A DNA stretch of 64,000 nt from Heliocidaris erythrogramma (lineage: Eukaryota; Echinodermata; Echinoidea; Camarodonta; Echinometridae), in assembly GCA_025617745.1 (NCBI GenBank), contig CM046870.1:29841927-29905926 (forward strand), read 5' to 3'. Shown in pieces: positions 33,316 to 46,120 of the stretch. Numbering within the stretch: the stretch's first letter is position 1; each line of letters begins with the position of its first letter. The position numbers were made by a program, and so were the translations under genes. The notes under the pieces are model-generated. The model was not told the DNA's origin and did not search any database. It saw only the letters and a list, made by a program, of their open reading frames with translations.

Positions 33316-36300
33316 CATAAGTAAAATGTTCTAAATATTCCTTTTGAAAAAAAAAATGATTTTACAAATTCAAATGCATATGACTTCCTTATTACGGTAC
33401 TATAAGATATAACACGATATGACGACTCAACTGCAGGCATCAATATGCGCTATGTAAATATTTACCGAGGAAAAACTAAATTTTTCAAAAGCCACTTTGC
33501 AGAAAACCTGTTGATCCTCTTGCTTTTAACAATTTTGCCTGTTGGGTATATCACTTGCTTCATGGCTGGAAATTACAAAATTAAGGCCTGTGTCTTTTTA
33601 CCGGTAAGGTATACGACTGGATTTCGAGTGATCTTTCTGAAATGACGGGGGAAATATTTACATTAAGAGTATTTTCCTAATCCGCCTAAAATGTATTATC
33701 TACATTGTTAGTCTTTATGCATCGCGATCATACATTTTGCAATACGCTGAAGATGAATATACATAAAGAAAGTGGGAAGTAATTTATTTTCTAGAGACAT
33801 ACTCGACTTCAACAAACAAACAAACGAAAACGAGTCGCTCCCGAGACCCCCCATGAGCATTACCGCAGAAAAATTGCCATCATGCCCATTTATCTTATTG
33901 GATAACCTTAAGCAATTTTGATCACGCACTGCCCCTCTTATAGGCGAAAACGATGATAAATCATAGAGAGGCGATTATCATTTCAACTACAGGTTCAGAT
34001 TAGGGGTCCCCGTCGTTGTTTCCTTGCTGAGTAGTTATGTTGTTGGTGCTTGACCGGCTTTTGTTTCTAGTTAAAATGGGATGAAAGTTGACAGTTAGCG
34101 ATCTCAACTGTGCACGTCAAGATGATCTCTGTCATTCGTAAAAATTTGTTCTCGAGCTTTTGCTCTTATCCGCTTTTCATCTTTCGGATGATTTCACCAG
34201 GTCTGTTGAATCCATGGAATAGAACGGTGAGGATTCTGTAAGGTACAATCAAATGTTTTAATGAGCTTAAAAGGGAAGGGTTTTTTCATTCGTTGTTAGT
34301 CTCAAATTGTATTCTAACCAACGATGGTTACTAGCGTTCAAGTTAGTACACTCGTTTACATTCATAAAAAGATCAAGAATATTGTTCATAGTCCATAACG
34401 GTTATGGCGCCCAATCACGTACTCCTTGATGTTTTGCTCCATTTTATTTATAGTGCCACCGTGTACAGTTTGCTAAAATTACGCAGGTATTCATAATCTA
34501 TATACGTAAATTTACGGTGGTGATGTTTTTAGATAACCCTCTAGGGCATTCCTTTAAAACGAGTGAGAAAAACAGCGAACCTTCACGTCAAGTTTGGAAA
34601 TGTTTTCATTGAATTAAAATGCAGAATACGTAGAAGTACTTGGTAATTGCCTGCAACAGCTTATTAAAAAATAAATGAAAGAAAAAGATGAGGCCTCTTT
34701 CCTTCTCGGGAATTTCAAGCGAATATTATCAAAGAGTAGAAAATGACAAACAGAAAATGAATATAAATATATTATGTTCCTTAAAAAGTTAATCGAAATC
34801 TCATATATTGATTGAGGCTTCGGAAAACAATTTCAAATTGAAATGCCTATTGTTTCAGAAAAATGCATGCCTTTGAAAAATGGTTCCACTAAGAACAATG
34901 CAGCAGATGTAGTAAATTACATAACAGATTTGTGTTTCGGGTCATCTTCAATGAAGATATTTACTCGTGTACAAAATGCCGGAACAAAATATACCTAATA
35001 TGCCATATAAAAAATAAAGTGCAACTTTTTTTGCACTTTGTATCAGAAAATACATTTTTTGATGATGAAAACGTAATTCTGTGGCAGCCATTTACCATTC
35101 ACATGGTGCGTAAGAAAATTGCGCATCCATGCGAGATCAAAATCGACAAACTACGTTTTGAGATATACGAAAAAATGCTAGGGGGACTTACTTTTTTGGC
35201 TGAGTTTATGTATATATATAACTAAACAAGAGAGATACAACAGCGAAAAAAAAACTACAGCACTTCCCAAAAGAATAAAGTCTGGTGTATGCTTGAGGCA
35301 TCAGTGAATCTGGTTTTCTGTTAAATGAGGATTGCAACATAAGCACCATGTTGCCCGGGGAGGTTATTTCTAGAAACTGGGAAAACCCTTGTGGAAAAAT
35401 GTCCGACAGGTACTTTGGTAGAGAATTTAAGATGCTCCCGAAGTGCTCCGATGTGCGGATCGCCGTAGGCTTGATGCGCACAGCGTTCTGAAAATCAGGC
35501 CGTGTGAATTAATTTCATGTTGCTGAACATTCACATGGTATTACGTAAATTAATTGGATAGGGTATAACGTGAGAGTTGCTTCCATATCGTCCCGTGCAC
35601 AATGTAATTGAGTGGTTCTTATCCATCATGGTGTACTGTAGATTTACACAATTCGAGATAATTTGGAGGAGACAAGTCATGAATGATGAAACACCGTTAC
35701 TAGTGAATTCCATTTACTTGACTGACAGTTATAATTATAGCGTGACATTACTTGTAGTGGAGGTGTTTAATATTCATTTCCATAATGTTCGTAGCTATCC
35801 CGTGTCTCTGGGTTGGCCTATATATAGAATTCACCATCTTCCTATTACGGGGGGGGGGGGGGGGGAGGCTTCATAGAGATCCTTTTCTGTTCGAATATTA
35901 CAACCCTTCTCCCCAACCATTCCTTAGACATGCTGGTATGGTCATTTAAATACCTGATGAATACTGAATTCATCTCAAACGTACAAGAACGGATATATAT
36001 TCATTAAAAAAACGCTTTATATCGTAGATTGTAAACGATCTTGGGATTAAAATGATGGTCTTAAGGCAGATCGAATTAATTTCAAAACAGGAGAATATTC
36101 AGAGGATAAATCAAGCAAGGGTTTTTTTTTTTAAATCTCGTCAGGTATACATTTGCAAATACACAAGTTTATTTGTTTCAGAATCTGAATAATAAGTACT
36201 GGAGAGACCTATTAACCAGTAGTGAACGGGTTAACAGCAATCGGGCGAAAAATTATACTAAGCGAATAGCCATGGAAAATCTTCGTCGATTCATATTTCT

Positions 36301-36609
36301 GCATTGCTGATTTGCTATGACGTCATGGATGGTGATAAGATTGATAGGAGGCTTTTATGCACATTTTCGATGGTTCTATGACTTGCCTAAGCACCACCTT
36401 GTACGGTTATTGATGCCCTAGGAGAAAAATGCATTAGCAATACATCGGCTTCCATGGCGGTACTGTGTATCCGTAACACACCGATAAAAGTTTCAGAGTA
36501 ATGCCCTTGAGAAATATGTACAGTAAAATATAAATGTAGTTTTAAAGGTATGTACCCGTTATCCTTTTCATAATGTCGGACGTTAGTTGTTTTCATGAAA
36601 ATGAATACA
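33316..36609. other. No gene recognised; poly-G tract
   Basis: AT-rich, with a G homopolymer at 35850-35865. ORFs of 90-100 codons at 34932-35225 (plus), 35206-35481 (minus) and 35577-35876 (plus) have no known domain; the last runs into the poly-G tract. No element ends were supported. Confidence 0.4.
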
Positions 36610-36690
36610 TTAACCCATAGACTACGGGAACCGGGTGGCTCCTGTATTAAGCCTATAGGAGTTTAAGACTTCAGTAGTCAACGGTTTAAG
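36610..36690. mobile_element. Small foldback (MITE-like), TTAACCC ends
   Basis: TTAACCCATAGACTAC at the left is an imperfect inverted match to GTAGTCAACGGTTTAA at the right; the middle holds GTATTAAGCCTATAGGAG. About 80 bp. TTAA at the left border suggests a TTAA-targeting family, but this is uncertain. Confidence 0.55.
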
Positions 36691-36775
36691 TTAAGGAAAT
36701 AATATTTCAAACAACTTTTTGTGGAAGCGTATAGAGATACTATATCATGATACGATGTACGGTATACAAAAGCTG

Positions 36776-36850
36776 TCATTATTATTATCATGATCATTAT
36801 TATAATGACCATTATTATTATTATTATTATTATCATTATTATTATTTGTT
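36776..36850. repeat. ATT/ATC microsatellite
   Basis: Runs of ATT and ATC triplets. The Asn-rich and Tyr-rich ORFs crossing it are artefacts. Confidence 0.85.
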
Positions 36851-37187
36851 ATTCCCAAAACCTTACAGCATGGGATGCCAAATGATCGGAGTAATTCAAT
36901 TACAACCTTCACAGACAGGACAATTAAGCTATACTTAAGCTCTAAAATGTAAGACGTTTTTCTGCAGTGGTAAAACAACTACTCTGATTTGTAAGTTTTC
37001 ACCCTTTTCTGGGTCTTTTGTTTTTCTATATGACTTATAAAATAATTGTTAAGATTTATTATACACATATCATGTATTTGCAATATACGCCTATATTACA
37101 TCAGGTTTAATCCAGTTGAAATACGACCTTCAATATTTCCGTTGTTTATTTCCCACTGCGTCCCAGCTCCCTCCCAATCTATCTATT

Positions 37188-37225
<38 letters not shown>

Positions 37226-40194
37226 CCCTCTCTCTCTCTCTCTCTTCAATCTTTCAGTCGCTCATTGATTGATTGCGTTAAAGAAATTGAAAAAAAAAAT
37301 GCATTGGTTCACGTTTAATGCCAAGGCCTTCATGAGCAAAGATTGTAATCATATTAATTACAGTGTATCAATCATATATATTTAAAAGCAATTACACGTC
37401 TAGAATGAATTCAGTGACAAAATGCTGAAAAAATCAATGGTGCAAAATATATTCAATTTTAGTTCAATTCCATTCTTAATCTTCCTATCTTCAATGTAAG
37501 TTTTTTAAATTATTGGGGTTTTTTTACTATTAAAAATGGAATAAAAACAAAAAGGGAGGCGGAATCCTTACGGAGCTGGGATAAATTCCTTAGGTACCCC
37601 TCTAGCCGCAGTCCCACTCCAAGCATATTTTTCTGGGCCTTCAATGGAGGGCGTTTGACGGCTCCACAATTCACTGAATACGCCACGTCGTTCGTAATAA
37701 TTGTGAAAATTTCGGCACTGTTGACAGATCATAGTTGCAATTTGAGGATTCGTAAACGCTCATTCATAATGCAACAGGTGAACGTAATATCCACCTTTCA
37801 ACAACTTTAACACAAATTTTCTCCTTCGTTGCTTCGATGAATTGTTACAATTGGCCCGTCTATGATATAGATGAACTATGACTAGGGAAACCATTGAACA
37901 TGCAATTCGAGTTGTCACTCAATCGCCATGCGCGTATTGAATGCCGTAAATTATCGCCCACCTCGACTATTTGGCAAAACTACAAGTATTTACCCAGTAT
38001 CGTCGCGGGTTCATATTTCACCTATCTATAGCTTAAATTGGTTCGAAATGGAAAGGATCGTTTCTCTCTAAGGCTGCAAACTTAATTCATCATCTGATCG
38101 TAGGGCACAGGGGACCATTAACTGAAACTGCTGTCCTATTTCTGTAAAATCTCATTTTGAAAACAGGTTTATTTCAATGAGAATAAGAAAGGTACGACAA
38201 AAAATACAATGTTAATTTTCGTGATTGACGATCTTTAAAAGATGCTTTTGTCAATCTAAGGAAGCATTTTAAAACTAAAATCCGACAGAAATACGATGAC
38301 ATTTAAAACAATTACGACCCTTTTAAGTGGACATAACAAGTGACAAAGCTTCTGGTGATGGCATACTCCACAGTATACTATTATTTTATTAAATGTGTAG
38401 ATACCCGGGGATGGGGGAGGATAGGGAAAACTATGGGTGCATCCTCCCCTCTATGTTAGGAAATAGGTACACCTCCCAAGATAGAAACAAATCCTTTAAA
38501 AGGCAAAGGTTTTCCATTCTGTCCGCATTTGCCGAATTTCTGTGATGGCATTTTTAAAACAAAATAGGGGGGGGGGGGGGGGCTTTCTCTGTTCAAAAAT
38601 CCTATTGTGATGTTCCATTTCAAATTTTATCTCCGCTAAAATCACTGTAGTCTGTTATCGTGACAGCAGACTCTTTTAAGGAAGTAACATGTTATTGTTT
38701 GTGTTTTAACCCATATTATGCTGAGGTTCCAAGATATTGCCGTTATAGTGGCATTACTCCCCAGTAAGTTTTTATCATTTTTTAAGTTGAACATTATTCA
38801 TGAATATCATTTTATCGAAAGAATACATCTGGCACTTAGGGATAAATAAATGCATAAATGGAAGAATTTTGCATGCTCACATCGGCGTATCGGTAATGGA
38901 CTAATGAAATGTTATACACGATAAACACGATATGGGCGACAATACGTTTATTGCAAACTAGTATTTTGAAATGCCCATCAAACTATGAAAATGTACTATT
39001 TGGGAAGTATTGCTTTGCAATCGTGTATCTATTTTCTTTATCATTTTTTCTTGCTAGACAAAAATTAACTATCCTCTTCAATTCCGTCAACCCGATCGAT
39101 TATGAAAAAAATAACATTCCGCTAATGTGATTTACTATAATGTGTATACCCAATATGATGGTATTCGTCTTTAACACCTCTTATTTAAGCTTTCAGTTTT
39201 TTCATCAGGTAGGAACTGCAAATTAAGCACAAATAATGAACAAAATACTTAAAAATTCGTATTATTTATTTGAAAGTCAAAACGATTAAACAAGTTTGGA
39301 AAACATCCTTATAGAGCTAATGTAAAAATCTTCCATTGCATCATAACTTTAGTATTGAAAATGCGAGATTTCCAATAAGGGGAGGGAGGCGATAAGTCAG
39401 AGAGTAAACTGGATTGGAATTTCAATTCGGCGTGTTCGCGGTACGAAACTTTCAATTCCACGGAGTCGATCGGCGTATGATCGGCGTACTCTGTATTCTT
39501 TCTCTCCTTTCTTGTATGTGTAGGGGAAGGGCGTGGCGGCGAAAACCCCCCTTCCTTCTGCCATGTCTGCATTGACAACAAGCTGACTACTTTTATTTCT
39601 TCTTGAGTTGCTTTCAATGATAACGATACCGTCCAGCTCTTCCCGAGACTGTCGTAAAAGAAAGATATTACAAGTCGGCTAAAGCGGCGTGGGTTTAAAA
39701 ACTCGTCAGGTTACATATAAGATCCCAAGGCAAATTTAGGTTATGCATTGCCTAAAGGCAAAGGTGGAACGTTTTTAAGAGCATTTTAGATAATTTTCCT
39801 TTTTCAATGACCGAAATATTTGAATATATAAAAAGAAATCAGTGTAGACAATACCACGTTAAGACATCCATTTCCTCTAAAAATAAAACCGCCTGGAATC
39901 AATTGCGGCATCCAAGTATCACGTGAGGATACAAGAGGTCAGGTATTAAATGGACAATAGCCGAATCAGTAATCAAGGCGGTCAGAGATGCGCTCAGTAT
40001 CCTCCTGTTTGTGACCACTTTAAAATTGAAACAGTGTGGTAATTGCTTAACCAACCCAGCTGTGTGTCACAATTATGCATGCTGACTTTTGCTGGTTACA
40101 GCGCTTTGGAGCGTGCCGCTAAGGAATCTTGGGACAGAGGAATGACCAAGTGAGGTCAACGCTCATCAAAGCCAATAATCTCATATAGGTGTTA
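36851..40194. other. No gene recognised; (CT)n and poly-G tracts
   Basis: (CT)n lies at about 37192-37244 and a G homopolymer at 38567-38582. ORFs with Leu-Ser repeats over the (CT)n tract are artefacts. The rest is AT-rich with domainless short ORFs. Confidence 0.4.
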
Positions 40195-40440
40195 AGGGCC
40201 GGTTCCACTTAACCTATAGTGATAACTATAGCTATAAAGCGCTCCCAAATCGAAATCCCGAAGATTACGAGATATTCGATATGCCATCGATCTGAGCAAA
40301 AATAGGTGTTAAAGCCACGTTTATAGTAGCATTTGATGAGATGGGATCACTGTTTTTTGTTGTTTTGTTTTTTTGCTAATGAGCCCTCAAAACTGATTTC
40401 CTCGGATCGATGGCACAGCCGTTACTGCAATTTATATTTA
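40195..40440. mobile_element. Possible MITE with inner inverted repeat
   Basis: GGGCCGGTTCCACTTAACC starts the block. ATATGCCATCGATCTGAG near 40278 pairs with CTCGGATCGATGGCAC near 40401. No terminal repeats or target duplication were found, so this is tentative. Confidence 0.3.
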
Positions 40441-41069
40441 AGTCGAAATATCAATATATAATGCATCCATGCAGTTTAATTATGAATGATATGTACAATT
40501 TTGCTATGAATGATTTTGTACATTCTTTGTATATGATTTGAGAGATATAATACTAAATGTCAATCAGACATATATTTGACCTTGTGATCTCTCTATACGA
40601 GAAGCACCAACTTAATTATTTTATACATGTAGTTACTTGATAAAGAACTTGGTGAGTGTGATGAGGATTGGATACAGAGGTTCCTAATTGCTACACATTC
40701 TAATTGTTCGTTTGTGTATTGTACACAATGTCTTGTGACGATAAGAAGTGTATGGTCATTGAACCTATTACCGACCATGTCTTCTACAGAATAGCCATCG
40801 AAAGGTCAACGGAGTCTACGAGTTGACCTACAGTATTATGCGCTTGTTACCCAGCGCAACCATGGCAACAGGCGTGTAAATCAGCGCGCATCACGGCGCA
40901 ATCGAATTTTAATGCACTTTCTACTCAATTTTGCAGTCAATTATACTATTACGAGTGGAATTCCAAAAATTATATGATTTGAAAGAGAATATTCCATTTA
41001 TCTTGCTCTCCAAATCTGGTGACGTGAAAGAATTAATGGTGCATAATTATATTGTTGCGTTTCATAATG

Positions 41070-41102
41070 GGTACCAGCAAGGAGTACCTCCTTGTTGGTA
41101 CC
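41070..41102. repeat. 33 nt hairpin sequence
   Basis: GGTACCAGCAAGGAG, 3 nt spacer, CTCCTTGTTGGTACC: 15 bp arms with one mismatch. ACCTCCTTGGTACCA recurs at about 41132-41146. Confidence 0.75.
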
Positions 41103-41232
41103 AATACAAAGAGGTTCTAGGCAAGCATAGTACCTCCTTGGTACCAACTACCGCATTACTGTCTAATGTGCGTGATCTCGATGGGGGTAAACTTGCTAGT
41201 CATAAGAACCGCTATGCGTAACGCGTGACTAA

Positions 41233-41340
41233 ATGAATAGCGGTTTTGTATGAATAGCGGTCCTTCTAAATAGCGAGCAAACCATAGAAAAATTAGCTCG
41301 CTATTCACAAGGACCTCCATTCATAAGGACCACTATTCAT
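41233..41340. repeat. Foldback built of TGAATAGCGGTCCTT-like units
   Basis: Left arm 41233-41277 (TGAATAGCGG... ending ATAGCGAGC) and right arm 41296-41340 (GCTCGCTATTC ... ACTATTCA) form a 45 bp imperfect stem with an 18 bp loop. Each arm itself contains two or three copies of an AATAGCGG/CCTT word. A related word, AAGAACCGCTATGCG, precedes it at about 41206. Confidence 0.75.
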
Positions 41341-41871
41341 CAGGCGCCGCGGAAAGTCTTGGAAAGTGGAAGGGGCTTAGTGGGGGGGGGGGGGCTGCGT
41401 GTATTACCACATTTTTGCACTGCCATACGTTTGCACGTGTTTAAGATTAAGAGTCCGATATTAACATCACATGTTTTCAGGTAAAAAGGTTTACAAGGGT
41501 TTATCATTCTGACGATTAAGTAAAAACTCTAAGGATGCAACGCATAAAAGTTAGTTAATTTTGCTTGTCTTCCTTTTTATCCTGTTATTATGTAATTTTC
41601 AAAATTTTTATCAATAGAATTTCCTATATTACGAAAGAATATAGCATTATAAGTGTCCGGTTATAGGTTCTCGCATCATACATATATTTCTTTTTTGCCA
41701 AAACATGAAACTATACCATTATACTTTAGACGTGTTTTTGATGTGTCCTTCATATTTATAAGTCTTCACAGAATATTCGTGAGAGGGAACTGTTGGGAGC
41801 TCCATGGTCCGCCATGTTGTAAACTAAGACTAATTTTGCGCGTGCTACAACTCACTCTTTCAACGCGCCCT

Positions 41872-42014
41872 GGGCCCCGTTTCATAAAGCTTGTTATCAA
41901 TAACAAGTTGCAATAACTGTTATAAGCTACTGAAATCCTTGCATCTAATTGAGAGCGAATTTGTCATAGAATGAGGCAGTTGTTATTGTCAATAGGTTTT
42001 ATGAAACGGGGCCC
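41872..42014. mobile_element. MITE, GGGCCCCGTTTCATAAA family, complete copy
   Basis: Left end GGGCCCCGTTTCATAAAGC; right end TTTTATGAAACGGGGCCC: exact inverted repeats over about 16 bp. Total 143 bp with no coding capacity. This is the best-preserved of the four copies (2925, 4150, 41872, 63316). Superfamily not determined from the sequence. Confidence 0.9.
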
Positions 42015-43242
42015 TGGTCTGAACTGCTTGTTGTCTTTGACATATCCCCCTGATCCCCATGAGACTTATTTGCTGTAACGTTATACTTTATGCATGTTTT
42101 CATAAATACGTGGCGGACGACTGATATGATTTGCATCACCCAAAAATGGGATAAAATCATCTGGACGTACCTTAAAGGGATACGCCACCAGGCGGCCGTG
42201 GGGAAAGTCAGGACTGCGTAAGCCCCATTCACTCGTACACAAAGTTTGTGCGTCAAACACGTCCGTCGGACTACTGGGATCATAGACGTATTATAGATTT
42301 ACTAGACGGAAAGCAGCACGCGCGGAAATCATTACGCGAATGGAATTAGGCCACGCCTCTTGGGGACCATTAGAAAGGACGATAAGCACCCGTTATCGCC
42401 GTGATATCGATAATAGCTGTTGCATTATTAATTTTTCTTGCGCTTGTCATTTTATTGTGAGACTTTGATTGGATGCTATGTTATGAATATGTATCTATTT
42501 CGATAGTATCGATCAGGGTTATGTTAATTTTTTTGACCTCAAATTCGTCACTCAAGATCAATTAATTATGCAGATTATATGCAATGACGTCACCCGCACG
42601 AAATGAGAGATTTTAGTTCAAAAGTACAAGGTGAGTAGAGCTCAAATTGCGAGTAAACTATATAATTTAATTCATTAAGAACAATTAGTTGTACTATTCT
42701 AGGTGATCTATAATAATTTCTCTACAATTTAAAAGGATTGACAAGAGTTGTGTTGAAAAAGAACTGAAACAATTTTCTCTCGAAATTACAGTTCTAAATT
42801 TATCGTCGAGAGGTAGTTTGACACGGAGATGGCTGTCCTCACACGCTGCGGCTCATGACAGCTACCCAGGCAGTCCCGGGTCAGTTCCAGCCACCGGCGC
42901 GGTGGCTACAGCGTCAAAGATGCAGTGCATGCAAGCAAGAAATATTGGATCTAAGTAGGCCTAAATCTAGATCTAGATATAACGTTAGTCAACTCTTTGA
43001 ATTATGATAGACTATTGCATAAGTTTTTCCTCATGTTGTCCATCTATATGCTGCACACAAGTGTATTCATTAGTCCAACTTGGACTTGGAATCTTGTGGA
43101 TCTAAGTTAACGTACGGTTAGAATAGATTTGGAGACTGAGTGTGACTGTGCGACTGTATGGTGGGATCTACTGTTTTCAACTCACAATAATTGTTGACAT
43201 TTTATTCCATAAACCGAAGTCTGAAGAATAGTACCGTATCTT
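42015..43242. other. No gene recognised; locally GC-rich block at 42.83-42.92 kb
   Basis: A GC-rich patch (CCCGGGTCAGTTCCAGCCAC near 42875, CACCGGCGCGG near 42893) stands out from the AT-rich surroundings, upstream of the candidate spliced transcript. It could be promoter-proximal, but I see no TATA or clear start. TTAAAGGGATACGCC near 42173 resembles a TTAA-type transposon end without a partner. Confidence 0.35.
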
Positions 43243-43252
43243 GAGTAGATGT

Positions 43253-43704
43253 AGACCGAAAATTCTGTCTCTCGTTCGTTAGCTCTTCACTTAGAGACTA
43301 GACAGAAGCGCTCCATACACTCGCCTGTGCAAACCGAATGCACATTGACTTACACACTATAACAGTTGAATACGGCTGGAAGATTTTCAAACGGAGAAAA
43401 CCTTAGACCCTGAATTACCTGAAAAACGAGCAATAAAAGGAATAACAGTCAAATTGGTAAGTTGAACATGTTCGTTTAAGTATAGAGCCTAGGCCTAATC
43501 TATTTAATTTAGGCCTACACAAACATTGTTAAAATGTGAATATTACGATTTTTTAAAACGACATGCCTACTGCCTCTCGGCTGTCAGTGAGTTTGCACAG
43601 CCACTAGGCGAGTGAATGGAGCGTTTCTGTCTAAGACTTAAAAGTGAAGGGCCGACCCTATCCAAATAAGAGGCTAACGAACGAGAGACAGAATTTTCGG
43701 TCTA
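43253..43704. mobile_element. Long-TIR element, MULE-like by target duplication
   Basis: Left AGACCGAAAATTCTGTCTCT and right AGAGACAGAATTTTCGGTCT are exact inverted repeats, and similarity extends inward about 90-110 bp (GCGCTCCATACACTCGCC against GGCGAGTGAATGGAGCG), with an extra block in the right arm. GAGTAGATGT flanks both sides (43243-43252 and 43705-43714), a 10 bp direct repeat. Long TIRs with 9-11 bp duplications are typical of Mutator-like elements. No transposase. The unpaired loop (about 43346-43589) holds a strong splice donor. Confidence 0.75.
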
Positions 43705-46120
43705 GAGTAGATGTAGACTCACTTAGCGAGGCCTAGGGCTAAAGCTGTGTTTGGGAACGAATTCAAAGTAACCATGTTTGATAAGAAATTATGATGGGTG
43801 TAGACTCTTTTCAACTTCACTTTCAATTCATGCCTGACTGTGTTTTTGTTCTATTATCATAGGCTACGTGGTTCAGTTCATCCCATTTGGTCAATTAAAC
43901 TGACTAAGTTAAATATTAGTCCGATAGACTGTTTTTTTTTTAATGGGGGGGAGGGGGGGGTAGGCAAATGTATTTTGGGCAAAACTTCAGTCTGGTGTAA
44001 ATTAAGCGAGTTTATGAATCCCTTTTCAAAATTTCAGACACACTATAAGTTGCAGAGGTTGTTTCTTTTTCTTTCCAAGAAACTTATAAAGCTTGAATGC
44101 ACCTTAATTAATAAATAAATATAAGACAGCTGATGAATATTGAATTTTTACCTATTACAAATAATGGATTGGAATTTACAAATGTATTTGCGTGATAAAA
44201 ATAATTATTATCAATGTAACTGTGACATGTATCAAGAACTACCCCCCCCCAAAAAAAAGCCAAGAAGTTACAACTGTGTTTTTTTTTTGTTTTTGTTTTT
44301 TGGTTTTTTTTTACAACAGATCAAAATGGAAAGGAACCCAAGAAGTGTTATTCAAACATTGCGACAACTGTTGACCGTACATGATGAAGCAGAAATTTAG
44401 CCCTCCTAAATTACAGGTAAGTTTCATCTTTCAAGAGTATTGTATATGCTTACTACGTAAGTCAAATCAATTTAACAGGAAACAAGGAAATTAACTATAA
44501 AAGCAATCAGGGCTTCCAGCCTCCAGGGGTCCCTAAAAGTGTTCGTTAAAATCATATTACACATACCCTCACTAGTTCCCATTGTTATTTTGATAGCTTG
44601 TCTTTAAACTATGTAAACATTATTTGAAACCATTACTAACAAAGCCCACCATTGTGTGTGAGCATGGAGAAGAAGATTGCACATTTATTCACAATACATT
44701 CTATGAAAACGGTTTCTTTTGAGCTGTAATCTATGATCTAAATTAGATGTACATTTCTATGTGTATCTAGATGTTTAAGAAGATCGAAAATATAAGAAGT
44801 AGTGGAGTACAATTTTTTCTGCGAAATATATCTTGTGAACCTCTAAATTACTTTCATTTACTTATAATTTATTTATTTATCCTTTTTTTACACAGCGTGA
44901 TTCTTTACAATAGATGGTGAAGGAATATTGAGATACACAATCAGGAGAGATGAACAAAGAGCAAATATAATAGTACTGACCTGCTCAAGCTTGGAGAGGT
45001 AGGCCTATACTGTGTTAAATGTGGTAATCCCCCCCCCCCCCCCCACAACAAAATTTTTTTTTTTAATACATGAATATAAAAAATCTATAATATATATAAT
45101 ATATCAATAGTACACAACTTGTAGAGGAGGAAGCAAGTTATTTGAAATAATTGTAATTCCATTCCCCTCTGACCTTTAAAAGAAGAATTTTTAGTCAAAT
45201 ATGGGAATTTCTTTCAAAGGATTGATCATTCCCATTTTCATGCTTACAAAAGAACTTGGTTTTAATGAATGTGGGTAAAATAGCTTTTTATCAAGCTATA
45301 TTTCCTCTGTTTCAGTCATGCATATAGACATATCTGGCACATTGCAGTCCTGTCATATTGTGTATGACCTTAGTAGTTTTTAATTTGTTCTATTTTCTCT
45401 TTTCATTCAACAGACTTACGGTATACCACTACAGCTCTTCATAGACATCTACCTTATCATGATACCATGTGCTTCAGATGCCAGCAGTGGATGTTCAAAA
45501 AACTGTTCAAGGAATAAACTCATATAATTTAGCAGGAAAGTCCACCCTGATAAGTTGGTTATAAAAGAAGCAGAAAAATTAAAGAAACAGATCAGTGGAG
45601 GTTTGAGCTCCTCTCCCATTTGCTCCATACAGAAAATTTCATAAATTTCCATTTTCTTAGTTTCTGATGAAGGAATAGGTTTTTTCCTACAGGTTTTGTA
45701 AACAAAAAATTGTATGAGCAATGATTATATATCTAAGGTGCATGCCAAGTATGTTTGAATATTTTCTTTAGAGAAAATGGAAATTAATGATTTTTGGGGT
45801 ACAGTGCAAATGGGAGAGGAGCTCACAAGATACGACACAGAGTTGCCAATTTATCTTTGATTGATTACAACTTCAAAAAATCATAACTAGTTTCTTATGT
45901 CGTATCATATTTTGCTCAAACCTTCACTGATCTGTTTCTTTAAGTTTTCTGCTTCTTATAAAACCAACTTATAATCAGGGTGAACTTTCAATTTAATATT
46001 ATACTAGCTCAATATGTATTTTTGTAAGGTCCTCATTAATCAGCAATCTCACAAGTGGAGATATGTAATGAAGGTGGGGCTTTCATTCAAAATAAAACAA
46101 TATAGATATCATGGTTTCTG
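43380..46120 (+). other. Candidate spliced transcript (four exons)
   Basis: Consecutive consensus splice sites on the plus strand: donor TTG|GTAAGT at 43457; exon 44320-44416 between T-rich ACAACAG and ACAG|GTAAGTTT; exon 44896-44998 between TTTTTTTACACAG and GAGAG|GTAGGC; acceptor TTTCATTCAACAG at 45413 opening a last exon, with AATAAA at about 45512 and 46089. In phase 0 the end of the first exon (LDPELPEKRAIKGITVKL) runs into the second (IKMERNPRSVIQTLRQ) and stops at 44398-44400. Later exons are full of stops. So it is either a long non-coding RNA, a transcript with a short ORF, or chance. No known domain. The last exon overlaps a foldback element. Confidence 0.4.
45536..45989. mobile_element. 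Complex foldback element of about 454 bp
   Basis: GAAAGTCCACCCTGATAAGT at the left against GGTTTTATAAG ... CAGGGTGAACTTTC at the right; about 75 bp arms containing AAAGAAACAGATCAGTG. Inside, a second inverted pair (GAGCTCCTCTCCCATTTGC and GCAAATGGGAGAGGAGCTC) continues the fold. A further segment between them starts GATACGACA and ends TGTCGTATC. The whole looks like one long foldback with a smaller foldback in its right half. Confidence 0.8.

Noticed and set aside
37046-37318. ORF with Leu-Ser repeats
   Set aside because: Translation of a (CT)n tract.
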